A DNA stretch of 64,000 nt from Catellatospora paridis (GTDB lineage: Bacteria > Actinomycetota > Actinomycetes > Mycobacteriales > Micromonosporaceae). The notes under the pieces were generated by a model that saw nothing but the letters and a program-made list of their open reading frames with translations, was not told the origin of the DNA and did no database searches. Positions 47,461 through 59,548 of the stretch are shown in pieces. The stretch is from NCBI RefSeq assembly GCF_009720365.1, contig NZ_WBZD01000045.1, positions 60,454-124,453 of the forward strand, in the 5' to 3' direction. The translations under genes were made by a program, and so were the position numbers. The stretch's first letter is position 1, and every line of letters starts with the position of its first letter.

Positions 47461-48875
47461 TACAGTTCACTTCCGATCGTCCAGCGTGGACCGTGCGGGG
47501 TGTCCTCCACCACGACTCCGGCCTGTTTCAGCTGATCCCGCACGGCGTCCGCGGCGGCCCAGTCCTTACGTTCACGTGCGGCCGTGCGCTGCTCCAGGGC
47601 GAGCGCGACCAGCGCGTCGACCGTGCTGCGCATGCCGCTGCCGCCCTTGGCGTCGGCCCAGGCCGCGTCCAGCGGGTCGATGCCGAGCACGCCGAGCATG
47701 GCCCGGACGCTGCCCAGCGCGCCCGCGGCGTCCTTGTCGTTCCCGGCGGCCAGCGCGGTGTTGCCCTCGCGGACGACCTCGTGCAGGGCCGCGAGCGCGG
47801 CCGACGTGTTGAGGTCGTCGTCCATCGCCGCGGTGAAGTCGGCGCACAGCGCCGTCGGCTCGACGACGCCGACCAGTTCCACGGCGCGCTGCACGAAGCC
47901 CTCGATGCGGCGGTATGCGGTCGCGGCCTCTTCCAGTGCGCCCCAGCTGAAGTCGATGCGGGCCCGGTAGTGCGGGGCCAGCATGTAGTAGCGCAGGTCG
48001 ACGGGCCGGAGCCCGCGCTCGACCACCGACTCCAGGTCGATGACGTTGCCCAGCGACTTGCTCATCTTGGCCTCGCCGAGGTTGAGCAGGCCGTGGTGCA
48101 CCCAGAACCGGGCGAACGCCAGCCCGGCGGCACGCGACTGCGCCTGCTCGTTCTCGTGGTGCGGAAAGACCAGGTCGAGGCCGCCGCCGTGGATGTCGAA
48201 CTCCGCGCCCAGGTAGCGCTTGGCCATCGCGGAGCACTCGATGTGCCAGCCGGGCCGGCCGCGGCCCCACGGCGAGGGCCACTCGGCGTCGTCGGGTTCC
48301 GCGGTCTTCGCGCCCTTCCACAGGGCGAAGTCGCGCGGGTCGCGCTTGGCCCGCTCCGGGCCGTCCGGCGCGGCCAGCATGTCGTCGGGCCGCTGCCCGG
48401 ACAGGGCGCCGTACTCGGCGAAGGAGCCGACGGAGAAGTAGACGTCGCCGCTGCCGTCGTTGCTCGGGTACGCGTTGCCGCGCTCGATCAACTCGGTGAT
48501 CAGCTCGTGCATCTCGGGCACGTGCCCGGTCGCGCGCGGCTCGTAGGTCGGCGCGAGCACGTTCAGCGCCCGGTAGGCGGCGGCCAGCGTCACCTCGTTG
48601 GCGTACGCGATCGACCAGAACGGGCGACCCTGCTCCAGCGACTTGGCGAGGATCTTGTCGTCGATGTCGGTGATGTTGCGCACGAACACGACGTCGTAGC
48701 CCGCGTGGAGCAGCCAGCGCCGCAGCACGTCGTAGTTGACGCCCGAGCGCAGGTGGCCGATGTGCGGGCCGGACTGGACGGTGAGACCGCACAGGTACAC
48801 GGAGGCCTGACCGGGAACGCGCGGCACGAAGTCGCGCACCTGTCTGGTCGCGGTGTCAAAGAGTCTCAACGTCAC
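47460..48875 (-). CDS. cysS: Cysteinyl-tRNA synthetase
   Basis: 471 residues, class I. HIGH motif is in [11 protein letters not shown] and KMSKS in [10 protein letters not shown]. Zinc ligands include [17 protein letters not shown] and FPHHENE. The start is GTG at 48875, with TATCCT exactly 6 nt upstream, 13 nt after the preceding gene. It has no ribosome site, so it is probably leaderless. rlmB is coupled downstream. Confidence 0.96.
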   Translation of the reverse strand: MTLRLFDTATRQVRDFVPRVPGQASVYLCGLTVQSGPHIGHLRSGVNYDVLRRWLLHAGYDVVFVRNITDIDDKILAKSLEQGRPFWSIAYANEVTLAAAYRALNVLAPTYEPRATGHVPEMHELITELIERGNAYPSNDGSGDVYFSVGSFAEYGALSGQRPDDMLAAPDGPERAKRDPRDFALWKGAKTAEPDDAEWPSPWGRGRPGWHIECSAMAKRYLGAEFDIHGGGLDLVFPHHENEQAQSRAAGLAFARFWVHHGLLNLGEAKMSKSLGNVIDLESVVERGLRPVDLRYYMLAPHYRARIDFSWGALEEAATAYRRIEGFVQRAVELVGVVEPTALCADFTAAMDDDLNTSAALAALHEVVREGNTALAAGNDKDAAGALGSVRAMLGVLGIDPLDAAWADAKGGSGMRSTVDALVALALEQRTAARERKDWAAADAVRDQLKQAGVVVEDTPHGPRWTIGSEL

Positions 48876-48888
48876 CGCATAAGGATAG

Positions 48889-49704
48889 TCAATGCGGGGC
48901 GATCCATCGCGACTGCAGCCACCGCAACGCATCAAGCTCATCCGGATCGACGGCGATTCGATACTCACGGCCATCAGTGCCGGTGACGCCGATCACGGCC
49001 GCGTCCCCGATCGCCGCCCGGTCCGCCTTCGTCGACGGAGTCTCCGGCAGCGCCGAACCACCGAGCACGGGGATGGCCCGGCGGGCGATGCCGTCGCCCT
49101 GCGAGATGCTCAGCGAGACGGTGTCGGCCCGCAAGTGCCCGCGCAGCCACCCGTTGCGGGCATATCCCGACGTCGTGCCGTACACCTGGCCGGGGATCTC
49201 CAGGGGTTCGCCGGATTGCACCAGCTGCAGCGAGACCTCGCCCACCACGACGATGTTGGCCTGCTCCGCAGCGACCGGCGCGCCGAGCGAACGCGGCTCG
49301 CCGTGACGCGCGATCTCCGCGCGGACCGTGTCGATCATGTCCGTGCCGGCCCGCCAGCCCTTGACCTTGCCGTAGTAGCGCCACCGCCGGCCCTCGGGCG
49401 ACCTGCCCCGGGCCACGATCAACCACGGCGCGCCGAACAGGAAGCGGGCCAGCACCCACAACGGCAGCAGCAACAGCACCAGCAGCCACTCGACCGCGAG
49501 CACAACCAGGACGACCAGCACCGGCAGCGCCAGCACGATCATCAACACGGAAGCGCACCCCAGCGAGCCGTCAGCCAGCTTCAGAAACTCGGGCTCGCCC
49601 TCCGGCACGCTGCGCCGACGGCGCGGTCGCCATGGCAGCCAGCGCCGCCCGACCCACCACTGCCGCCCGTCCGCCCCCGTGATCCTGTCGACCATGCCGG
49701 GCAT
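48889..49704 (-). CDS. Membrane protein of unknown function
   Basis: 271 residues. A basic, Trp-rich N-terminus (WWVGRRWLPWRPRRRR) precedes a long hydrophobic hairpin (about 50-100), followed by a soluble C-terminal domain of about 165 residues. No family recognised. Start ATG at 49704 or 49695. It lies between the HAD gene (28 nt upstream) and cysS (13 nt downstream). Confidence 0.72.
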   Translation of the reverse strand: MPGMVDRITGADGRQWWVGRRWLPWRPRRRRSVPEGEPEFLKLADGSLGCASVLMIVLALPVLVVLVVLAVEWLLVLLLLPLWVLARFLFGAPWLIVARGRSPEGRRWRYYGKVKGWRAGTDMIDTVRAEIARHGEPRSLGAPVAAEQANIVVVGEVSLQLVQSGEPLEIPGQVYGTTSGYARNGWLRGHLRADTVSLSISQGDGIARRAIPVLGGSALPETPSTKADRAAIGDAAVIGVTGTDGREYRIAVDPDELDALRWLQSRWIAPH

Positions 49705-49732
49705 GGTGCCAGAACTCGGCAAGCGCGCTGGA

Positions 49733-50398
49733 TCAGCCGTTGAGCGCCGCCACCGCGTCGGGCAGCTCGGCCAGGTCGGCGATCACCACGTCCGCCCGGA
49801 CCGGTCCGGGCGCGGGGGCGCCCGCCCGGTTCAGCCAGACGGTACGCAGACCGGCGCCCGCCGCACCGGCGACGTCATGGTCGTAGGAGTCCCCGACGTA
49901 CACCACCTCGTGCGCCTGCGCCGACGCCGCCGCGAGCACCGCCTCGAAGAAGCCCCGGGCCGGCTTCTTCGGCACCCCGTTCTCCAGCGCGTACAGCTCG
50001 AACGCGAACCGGCCGCCGAGCCCGCACCGGTCGGCCAGGCTGTTGGCGTTCGTGGCATACCCGAGGCGGTAGTCCCGGCTCAGCTTGTCCAGCACCGCGG
50101 TCACCCCGTCGAACGGGCGCGAGTGCGCATACCGCACCTCGAAGAACAGCTCCAGCCACCGGTCCAGCTCGTGCTCGCGCCCCGCCCGGGCCAGGGTGTG
50201 CCGCATCGCGGCAGCCCGGATGTCGCGCGCGTGGCGGTCGGCCAGCAGCGTCCAGTGCTCCTCGGCGTCCGCCGTGAACAGCTCCAGGGTCAGCGCCGGG
50301 TCGGCCACCGCGGCGGTGACCGCGCTCAGGCCCGCCGTCACGGCGGCGCGGATGTCCACCAGCGTGTCGTCGGCGTCGAAGGCGACAGTTGTGATCAT
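49733..50398 (-). CDS. HAD-family hydrolase
   Basis: 221 residues. Motif I is AFDADDTLVD near residue 6, with DADDT in place of the common DxDGT. Motif II is YATNANS, the lysine lies in NGVPKKPARGFFE, and motif IV is VVYVGDSYDHDVAGA. Small-molecule phosphatase or dehalogenase; substrate unknown. TAACGT is exactly 6 nt before the ATG. A fragment with the same start motif stands immediately upstream. Confidence 0.88.
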   Translation of the reverse strand: MITTVAFDADDTLVDIRAAVTAGLSAVTAAVADPALTLELFTADAEEHWTLLADRHARDIRAAAMRHTLARAGREHELDRWLELFFEVRYAHSRPFDGVTAVLDKLSRDYRLGYATNANSLADRCGLGGRFAFELYALENGVPKKPARGFFEAVLAAASAQAHEVVYVGDSYDHDVAGAAGAGLRTVWLNRAGAPAPGPVRADVVIADLAELPDAVAALNG

Positions 50399-50423
50399 CG
50401 GTACACGTTAGCGGAACCGCAGG

Positions 50424-50570
50424 TCAGCGCCTTGCACCGTCACTCGCAGGGGGTACCTGGTCCCATGTCGCGAGACGGCGCGGCCCGTCCGGCAGTTGCG
50501 CCAGGCGCTCATCGATCGCCGGACGCAGGTCGAGCAGCGTCTCGTCCGCGTCGTACGCCGCCTTGATCAC
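50424..50570 (-). pseudogene. HAD N-terminus-like fragment (48 codons)
   Basis: GTG-initiated frame reading IKAAYDADETLLDLRPAID, which aligns without gaps with the start of the adjacent HAD gene (AFDADDTLVDIRAAV). It ends after 48 codons in unrelated sequence. Best read as a remnant of a tandem duplication or a HAD gene cut short; a short expressed protein is not excluded. Confidence 0.45.
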
Positions 50571-50611
50571 TCCGCTCTCGACTCACGTCCGTCGACGCCT
50601 ACGCTTAGCCC

Positions 50612-51229
50612 GTGGACACCGCACAGACGCTCGACCGTGGGCTGCGCCTGCTGACCCTGGTCGCGGACACCCCCGGCGGGCTGACCGTCACCGAGGCCGC
50701 CAACCGCCTCGGCGTCGGCCGCGCCGTGGTGTACCGGCTGGTCACCACGCTCACCGAGCACTCCCTGGTCCGTCGTGACTCCGGCGGGCGGCTGCGGCTC
50801 GGCCTCGGCCTGCTGCACCTGGCCCGGCGCGCCCAGCCGCTGCTGGCCGACGCGGCACTGCCCGCGCTGCGGCGCCTGGCCGACCAGGTCCACGCCACCG
50901 CCCACCTCACGGTCGCCGACGGCGACGAGGCGGTCGCGGTCGCCGTCGTCGAACCCAGCTCGACGATGTTCCACGTCGCCTACCGCACCGGCTCCCGGCA
51001 CCCGCTCGCCTCCGGCGCCGCCGGCCGCGCCATCCTCTCCGACGCCGCAGGCTGGACCGTCTCCACCGGCGAACTCCAGCCCGGCGCATACGGCATCGCC
51101 GCCCGCATCCACCACGTCGAAGGCCTCCGCGCCTCCGTCGGCGTCGTAGCCCTGGCCCCCCTCGACACCCCCACCGTCGGCCCCCTCGTCGTAGCCGCCG
51201 CCACCACGATCGCCACCGCCCTCACCTGA
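50612..51229 (+). CDS. IclR-family-like transcriptional regulator
   Basis: 205 residues, shorter than the usual 250. N-terminal winged helix: TLDRGLRLLTLVADTPGGLT, then VTEAANRLGVGRAVVYRLVTTL. The C-terminal domain has HPLASGAAGRAIL as in IclR effector domains, but is shortened. GTG at 50612 has TACGCT exactly 6 nt upstream. Target unknown. Confidence 0.83.
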   Translation: MDTAQTLDRGLRLLTLVADTPGGLTVTEAANRLGVGRAVVYRLVTTLTEHSLVRRDSGGRLRLGLGLLHLARRAQPLLADAALPALRRLADQVHATAHLTVADGDEAVAVAVVEPSSTMFHVAYRTGSRHPLASGAAGRAILSDAAGWTVSTGELQPGAYGIAARIHHVEGLRASVGVVALAPLDTPTVGPLVVAAATTIATALT

Positions 51230-51295
51230 CCCACCGCCCGCCGCCGCGGACCGCCGCTGGTCGCCGCTGACCGTGGGCCGTGGGCCGTGGGCCGA

Positions 51296-51370
51296 GATCG
51301 TCCGACTTGCCTGGCGCCTGTGCGTATCTTGAAGCGCCATTCGCCCAGGTGCCTGGCAAGTCGAGTGACC
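51296..51370. repeat. Inverted hairpin element C, left copy
   Basis: About 75 bp, itself a hairpin: GACTTGCCTGGCGCCTGTGC pairs with the distal CCCAGGTGCCTGGCAAGTC. The same sequence occurs in opposite orientation at 51924-52000, including the loop-side CGTATCTTGA. The pair brackets a decayed gene. Confidence 0.8.
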
Positions 51371-51404
51371 TTGAGCGGGCGTGGGGAGGGTGGGCGGCGG
51401 GCCG

Positions 51405-51480
51405 TCGTCCACAAGTGCCCACAGGCGATCCACATGGTTGTCCACAGGGGTTCGGCCGGTTATCCACAGGATCGTGCACA
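51405..51480. promoter_or_regulatory. Phased cluster of DnaA-box-like motifs
   Basis: Six 9-mers ending in CACA in the same orientation. Two are perfect (TTGTCCACA at 51438, TTATCCACA at 51460); four are near matches at 51405, 51415, 51426 and 51472. Starts are 10, 11, 12, 22 and 12 bp apart, close to one or two helical turns. There is no dnaA or dnaN nearby. Confidence 0.6.
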
Positions 51481-51511
51481 GGGATCGCGGATTTGGGGCA
51501 CGCTGTGCGGC

Positions 51512-51927
51512 GTGCTTCGTGTCGATCGACCCAGGCGACTGGCCTGGCAGGTGTTCCGTGGGTCCGACGCCCTGCGGGAAGGGCTGCTGACAGCCGAGCA
51601 CGGGCCGAGTCACCCCAGGAGTCCCGTCTCCGGCTGGGCTTGGTCCGGGCCGGACTGCCCCGGCCCGAACTGCAGCATCCGGTTGCGGTGGGCGGCCGCG
51701 TGCTGCACCCCGACCTCGCCTGGCCGGAGTTCAAGGTCGCGATCGTTACGACGGCGCGTGGCACGACGCCCCCGACCAGTTCCACCTCGACCGCCGACGG
51801 CTCAACCTGCTCGTCAACGACGGCTGGATCGTCCTGCACGTGACCAGCCGCCGCATGCGCACCGACTTCGCGGGCATCGTCCGCGAGGCCAAAACCGCCC
51901 TCCGCTCCCGCGGCCGGCACCCTAGAT
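51512..51927 (+). pseudogene. Decayed DUF559-domain protein gene
   Basis: The start reads RPRRLAWQVFRGSDALREGL, typical of the N-terminus of actinobacterial DUF559/AbiEi-like proteins. After an apparent large internal deletion, another frame reads LRLGLVRAGLPRPELQHPVA and LHPDLAWPEFKVAI. A further shift is needed to reach WHDAPDQFHLDRRRLNLLVN and a basic end. The normal protein is about 300 residues; this one has lost the middle, has at least two frame changes and lacks a stop. Confidence 0.75.
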
Positions 51928-52000
51928 CGCTCGACTTACCAGGCACCTGTGCGAAAGGCACATCAAGATACGCACAGGTGCCAGGCAAGTCCGACGATCA
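51924..52000. repeat. Inverted hairpin element C, right copy
   Basis: Reverse-complement counterpart of 51296-51370, again foldable on itself (GACTTACCAGGCACCTGTGC with GCACAGGTGCCAGGCAAGTC, two G-U/A-C type changes). It begins exactly where the DUF559 remnant ends. Confidence 0.8.
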
Positions 52001-52047
52001 ACGCGCGCTGCGCGCGGCGGACCGTGGCCCCGGGAAGCGGGGGTGGG

Positions 52048-53721
<1,674 letters not shown>

Positions 53722-53752
53722 GTGCCATCGGGCCGCAGAATTCGCGCCCTGG

Positions 53753-55072
53753 CTAATCGAACGGGAGGTAACCGAGATCACGCCGCTGGCCCAGCAGCAG
53801 GCCCTTGTCGTCGGCCGCGAGCACCTCGGCGTCGGACTTGACCTCCTTACGGACCTTGCCGTCCTCCGGGTTCAGTGCGATCACCCGGTTCGGGCCGCGG
53901 TCGGACACCACCACCACGGTGCCCCGCAGCGCCGCCGACGCCTCCGGGCTGATCTTCCGATGCCACAGCGCCTTCGGCTTGCCCGGGTTCTTCCCGTCGG
54001 GCACCACCGCGCTCAGCCTGCGGCCGTCCGCGGAGCGCACCAGCGCCAACCCGCCGGTGACCCCGAGGATGTGCTCGCCCACCGCGCACAGCAGCACCTG
54101 CTCGCCGAATCCGGCCTCGATCAGCTGCTCCCGCCCGTCGATCGTCAATCCGACAAGCACGCTGTCGGTGCCCGCGGGCAGGCGGCGCTGATCGCAGCCG
54201 CCGCCGTCGAACGTGCGCAGGTGCTGCCCGGCCGGCAGGGGCCACACCCGCTGCCTGCTCACCGCGTCGAGTCCGACGACGACGATGTCGCAGCCGCCGT
54301 CGCGCGGTGTCACGCTGCTGCGCACGATGCGCCCGCCCGCCACGGTGACCTTGTCCCGCCGTCCCGGTTCCAGCGGCGGGTCCAGGCGCGGCTCGGACCG
54401 GCGCGGGTCGACCACGTACACCTTGCCGTCTATCGGGAAGGCCAGCAGCTCGGGGCGGGTCCCGGGCTCGTGGCGGTCCGCGATCCGGTCCGACTCGATC
54501 GGCTTGGTGCCCAGCAGCTCCGGATTGTCGGCGAAGAGCACGAACCCCATCCCGGGCAGGCCGGTGGACCAGATCTTCGAGCCGGTGGCGGGGCTGCGGC
54601 CGGAGACCTCGCAATCCTTGGGCGTACGGCAGGCGACGTCCACGATCTCGTCGCGGTACGTCCACACGGCGGAGGCCTCGCCGTCGCGCCAGACCACCGC
54701 GCCGCTCCGCGGATCGAGCACCTGGTATCCCTTGACCAGCAGCTTCCCGGCGACGATGACCGGCTTGTCGGTGGGACCCGCGACCGCCGACCAGTCCGCC
54801 TCGGTCGAGAAGTTGCGCCGGCCGGTGAAACGGCTGAGCGCCTCGACCGAGTCCCGGTGCTCGACGACCACGAAGTCGTCGGTCAGCGTCACCGTCTGCG
54901 GAGTGCCGCCGAGCCGCTCCTGCCAGCGCGGCATCGGATCGGCGACCGGGCCGCTCGTGTTGATCCAGGTCCAGAGGTCAGGGAACGGGTTCCAGACGCC
55001 GGTGCTCACGAGCACGGTCAGCGCCACGGCCACTGCCACGAGCCAGCCTGCGCCAGCCCTACCCTGAGCCAT
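53753..55072 (-). CDS. Membrane-anchored PQQ-like beta-propeller protein
   Basis: 439 residues. One N-terminal helix ([17 protein letters not shown]) is followed by repeated beta blades of the type [28 protein letters not shown] and [14 protein letters not shown]. Four cysteines occur as VACRTPKDC and later pairs. Likely extracytoplasmic scaffold; no catalytic motif. ATG has TACTCT exactly 6 nt upstream (leaderless). Confidence 0.82.
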   Translation of the reverse strand: MAQGRAGAGWLVAVAVALTVLVSTGVWNPFPDLWTWINTSGPVADPMPRWQERLGGTPQTVTLTDDFVVVEHRDSVEALSRFTGRRNFSTEADWSAVAGPTDKPVIVAGKLLVKGYQVLDPRSGAVVWRDGEASAVWTYRDEIVDVACRTPKDCEVSGRSPATGSKIWSTGLPGMGFVLFADNPELLGTKPIESDRIADRHEPGTRPELLAFPIDGKVYVVDPRRSEPRLDPPLEPGRRDKVTVAGGRIVRSSVTPRDGGCDIVVVGLDAVSRQRVWPLPAGQHLRTFDGGGCDQRRLPAGTDSVLVGLTIDGREQLIEAGFGEQVLLCAVGEHILGVTGGLALVRSADGRRLSAVVPDGKNPGKPKALWHRKISPEASAALRGTVVVVSDRGPNRVIALNPEDGKVRKEVKSDAEVLAADDKGLLLGQRRDLGYLPFD

Positions 55073-55119
55073 CCGGTCAGAGTAGCCACGAAACCGTCAA
55101 ACGTGAGTGACTGTCCGAT

Positions 55120-55599
55120 TCACCCGTGTCGGGCGGCTTTCCCCACCAGCGGCAGCGTCCGGTAGGGCAGCTGCTCGGCCAGCGCGATCAATGTGGACGC
55201 ACGCAGGATCCCGTCGTACGAAACGATCTCGTCGATGACCCGCTGCAGGTCGGCATTGGACCGGGCCACGATCCGGCAGAGCAGGTCGCCGCCGCCGGTG
55301 ATGGTGTACGCCTCCAGCACCTCGGGGATCGTCGACAGGTGCGCGGCGACCGGGTCGTGGCCGCCGCTCTGGCGGATCTCCAGCGTGATGAACGCGGTGA
55401 CGCCGAAGCCGAGCGCCGCCGGGTCCAGCTCCGGGCCGAAGCCCTTGATGACACCGCGCGCGACGAGGCGGTCCAGCCGCGCCTGCACGGTGCCCCGCGC
55501 CACCTTGAGGCGGCGCGAGGCCTCCAGCACGCCGATCCGCGGCTCGGCCGCCAGCAGCTCGACGAGGCGTACGTCCAGCTCGTCCACGGTGGGAGTCAC
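55120..55599 (-). CDS. Lrp/AsnC-family transcriptional regulator
   Basis: 159 residues: N-terminal winged helix (LDVRLVELLAAEPRIGVLEA, VARGTVQARLDRL) and the RAM ligand domain (HLSTIPEVLEAYTITGGGDLLCRI). Lrp proteins of this branch often accompany tyrosine catabolism genes; hppD lies 2 kb away (inference). GTG at 55599 has CATGAT 6 nt upstream. Confidence 0.92.
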   Translation of the reverse strand: MTPTVDELDVRLVELLAAEPRIGVLEASRRLKVARGTVQARLDRLVARGVIKGFGPELDPAALGFGVTAFITLEIRQSGGHDPVAAHLSTIPEVLEAYTITGGGDLLCRIVARSNADLQRVIDEIVSYDGILRASTLIALAEQLPYRTLPLVGKAARHG

Positions 55600-55628
55600 C
55601 GGCCCATCATGTCACCGCCACCACCGGG

Positions 55629-56855
55629 TCACCCGACGCCGTTCATCACCGGGGTGTACTTGATCGAACCTGCGGCGACCTCGATGCCCACCGCACGCTC
55701 GTCGTCGTACTCGGCCGTCCACCGGCACGCGAACCAGCCCTGGGAGATCTGCAGCGGGATCTTGCGTCCGCTGTTCAACGTGACCGTGCCGCCGGTCGCC
55801 CCCTCGGGCGCCACCCCCATTACCCAGCCCGACACACTCGTCGCGTTGCGGAAGTACTTCAGCTCTCGCCAGACCGATACCGAGGCGTACGGGCTCAGCC
55901 GCGTGACGACCGCACGCACCATCCCGTCGTCGCGGGAACAGGCGACCATCATGTCCGGCGCGCCGTAGAGGTGCAGGGACCGCTCGCCGTCGCGCAGCGT
56001 GAACCGCCGGGGCGGCATCGCGATGGAACCGGCCGCCGTGAACTCGGTCGCCAGGTTGGCCCGGCACGCCTGGTCCGTCGCCCGCTCGTCGTAGTCACCC
56101 GGCAAGCGGGAACTCGGGGCCACGAGGATCTCCGAGTTGCCCACGTCGGCCTGCACCACTGCGTCAAGAAGGCCGCCGCGGGGGGCCCACACGAGGAAGA
56201 AGCCACCGCCGAACTGCCCACGGAACCGCTGCCCGTCGGGGGCGACGGCGGTGACAGCGGTCGCCCCGGCCGGCACCCGCCCGACGAGATAGTCGCCGGC
56301 CAGCTCGTCCGGACTCAGCTGCCGACCGGCCTCCGAACTGACCGCACGCCCGCGGTACCGGCCGATGTAGGTGATGCCGGTGCCGACGTCGATCAGCAGG
56401 CGCCGGGTGTTGTCGGCGGCATGCTCGGTCCCGATCGTCACGCCGTGGGCGGTGCGCTCGCACTCCGCGGTCAGCCAGTCGTTGCCGTACAACCGGATGC
56501 CCAACTCGCCGTCGAACCGCTCGATGAGCAGGGGCGGCAACCGGTCCCGGTCCTCCGCTCGCAGGGCGCCGCGATCGAACTCCAGCCACTTCCGGTCGCA
56601 CTCGGCGGCGAACCCGGCCTGCCAGGCGGTCGCGTCGGCCGACGCGCTCGGCGTCGCCACCGGGTCCGCCCGATCCACCCGACCCGGCGGCCAGGCCAGC
56701 AACCCGGCGACCAGCAGCACGGTGGCGCCGGCGACCGCCCAGGCGGCCAGGCGGCGAGAGCGCCGCGCGCGGTGTTCGATCTCGCGCACGGTCATGGTGA
56801 AGCGCTCCTCTGCGTATTCCTCGGCCAGGTGCCGCCGCAGGTCGTCAACGGTCAT
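55629..56855 (-). CDS. Putative membrane-bound partner (anti-sigma-like) of the sigma factor
   Basis: 408 residues. A cytosolic head of about 33 residues (VDDLRRHLAEEYAEERF) precedes one membrane helix (AAWAVAGATVLLVAGLLAW) and a large external domain with four or more cysteines. It overlaps the sigma factor stop as TGATG and sits behind GGAGGTGGCG, so it is translationally coupled. Role as anti-sigma factor is inferred from topology and context; no zinc-binding HxxxCxxC is seen. Confidence 0.72.
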   Translation of the reverse strand: MTVDDLRRHLAEEYAEERFTMTVREIEHRARRSRRLAAWAVAGATVLLVAGLLAWPPGRVDRADPVATPSASADATAWQAGFAAECDRKWLEFDRGALRAEDRDRLPPLLIERFDGELGIRLYGNDWLTAECERTAHGVTIGTEHAADNTRRLLIDVGTGITYIGRYRGRAVSSEAGRQLSPDELAGDYLVGRVPAGATAVTAVAPDGQRFRGQFGGGFFLVWAPRGGLLDAVVQADVGNSEILVAPSSRLPGDYDERATDQACRANLATEFTAAGSIAMPPRRFTLRDGERSLHLYGAPDMMVACSRDDGMVRAVVTRLSPYASVSVWRELKYFRNATSVSGWVMGVAPEGATGGTVTLNSGRKIPLQISQGWFACRWTAEYDDERAVGIEVAAGSIKYTPVMNGVG

Positions 56856-57346
56856 CACGCCACCTCCGTGGTGGGCCTCAGCGCGGTCAGCACGGTCGGT
56901 GTTAGCTGGTGACGCAGAGCCTGCACGGCGCGGTGCAGGTGGGTGTTGACGGTGCCTTCAGCGATGCCGAGCAGCTCGGCCGTCTCGGCCACGCTGAGGT
57001 CGGCCAGCAGCCGCAACGCGACGACCTCCCGCTGGCGGCGCGGCAGCGCCGCGAGCTCGCGGCGCAGCCCGCCGCCCGGCGCGGTCACGGCGGCGGCCCG
57101 GTCCGGGGGATCGCCGAGCACCTCCCTGCGCAGCCGCCGCCACACCGAACGCCGCACGTTGAACGCGACCCGGAGCACCCAGGCCGTGGGGTTGGGGTGG
57201 GCGCGCACCGTCTCCCAGCGCGCGCAGGCCCGGGCGTACGCCTCGGCCACGGCGTCCTCCGCGCCCGCCCGGTCGCCGCCCGCCGCGAGCACCGCGCGGA
57301 ACACCGCGTCCTTGCCGCTGAGGTAGAAGTCAGCGAAGTCGTCCAT
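56855..57346 (-). CDS. ECF-type RNA polymerase sigma factor
   Basis: 163 residues. Region 2 runs through FADFYLSGKDAVFRAVLAAG to PTAWVLRVAFNVRRS; region 4 is LAALPRRQREVVALRLLADL then VAETAELLGIAEGTVNTHL. Size fits the SigE-like actinobacterial ECF subgroup. ATG at 57346 follows GGGGAGACGG. Upstream in-frame start codons would add an atypical leader. The overlapping gene downstream is its likely regulator. Confidence 0.9.
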   Translation of the reverse strand: MDDFADFYLSGKDAVFRAVLAAGGDRAGAEDAVAEAYARACARWETVRAHPNPTAWVLRVAFNVRRSVWRRLRREVLGDPPDRAAAVTAPGGGLRRELAALPRRQREVVALRLLADLSVAETAELLGIAEGTVNTHLHRAVQALRHQLTPTVLTALRPTTEVA

Positions 57347-57478
57347 GGCCCCGTCTCCCCTTGTCACCGGGGATACGCCCGGGAGCCGCCCGAGCATGAC
57401 AAGGCTTGATAACGATTCGATAACTGGTCAAGTTGTATAGCATTTCCGCCCGCCCATCAGTCGTTCTGCGCAATCTGA

Positions 57479-58702
<1,224 letters not shown>

Positions 58703-58813
58703 CCGCACTGCCCGCCAGGGGGCGCCGGCCGACGCGTATGCCGAGGCAGGCGCCCCTTCTCCCCGCCTGGCGCGTACCCTCGACGGCTGCGCGGACATGG
58801 AAGGATGTCGCGC

Positions 58814-59539
58814 ATGACCTCCCCCTCTTCGCCACCGCCGCCGGTCGACCCGGTGCACCTGCGCGGCCCGGTCCCGCCGCAGGGCCCGGCACCCGTGCCC
58901 GGTCTCGTGCCGCCGCAGGGCCTGCCCGGACCGTGGGCCGGGCAGCCCACCGGCTGGGTGCCCCCGCCTCCGCCGCCCGGCGCCTGGTCGCATGTGCCCG
59001 TCCCGCTCGCGCCCAACGGGCAGCCGCTGGCCGGCTTCGGCGAGCGCCTGCTCGCCTTCATCCTGGACAGCGTCATCGTCTCGGCCGTGAGCATGATCTT
59101 CACGTTCCCGCTGATGTTCCTGTGGCTGTTCGCGGTGATGGACTGGACGGCGACGCAGACGAACACCTCCTACGGCGACCCCTACCGCGAACCCGATCCG
59201 TCGGAGATCTTCGGCATGTTCGGGATCATGTTCGCCTTCATCGGTGCCGTGTTCCTGATCAACCTGCTGCTCACCTACCTGTACCTGGTCGAGTACCAGC
59301 TGCGTAAGGGCGGCGAGACCATCGGCAAGCGGGTACTGAAGCTGCGCGTGATCAAGGTGCAGCCCGGCCGGGCGCTGACCCGGGGCGATCTGACCAAGCG
59401 CTGGGCCGTGGAGCGGGTGGCGGGTGTCTTCGTGCCGTTCTTCAGCTACCTCGACGGGTTCTGGCAGCTGTGGGACAAACCGCTCCAACAGTGCCTGCAT
59501 GACAAGGCGGCGCAGACCGTCGTGGTGAAGGTCGGTTAA
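58814..59539 (+). CDS. RDD-family membrane protein with Pro-rich N-terminus
   Basis: 241 residues. Residues 1-65 are Pro/Gly-rich and disordered. The RDD domain follows: GFGERLLAFILDSVIVSAVSM (Arg and Asp of helix 1), a second helix, and ETIGKRVLKLRVIKV before a third. Likely membrane protein of unknown transport function. ATG at 58814 is preferred because GGAAGG lies 9 nt upstream; ATG at 58805 is in frame. Confidence 0.85.
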   Translation: MTSPSSPPPPVDPVHLRGPVPPQGPAPVPGLVPPQGLPGPWAGQPTGWVPPPPPPGAWSHVPVPLAPNGQPLAGFGERLLAFILDSVIVSAVSMIFTFPLMFLWLFAVMDWTATQTNTSYGDPYREPDPSEIFGMFGIMFAFIGAVFLINLLLTYLYLVEYQLRKGGETIGKRVLKLRVIKVQPGRALTRGDLTKRWAVERVAGVFVPFFSYLDGFWQLWDKPLQQCLHDKAAQTVVVKVG

Positions 59540-59548
59540 ATAGCAGTC

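Noticed and set aside
51405..51480. Chromosomal replication origin
   Set aside because: Only a few DnaA-like boxes, no A+T-rich unwinding region, and no dnaA, dnaN or rpmH nearby.
51296..52000. Insertion sequence with transposase
   Set aside because: The inverted elements look like ends, but the enclosed remnant matches a DUF559 nuclease-like protein, not a transposase.
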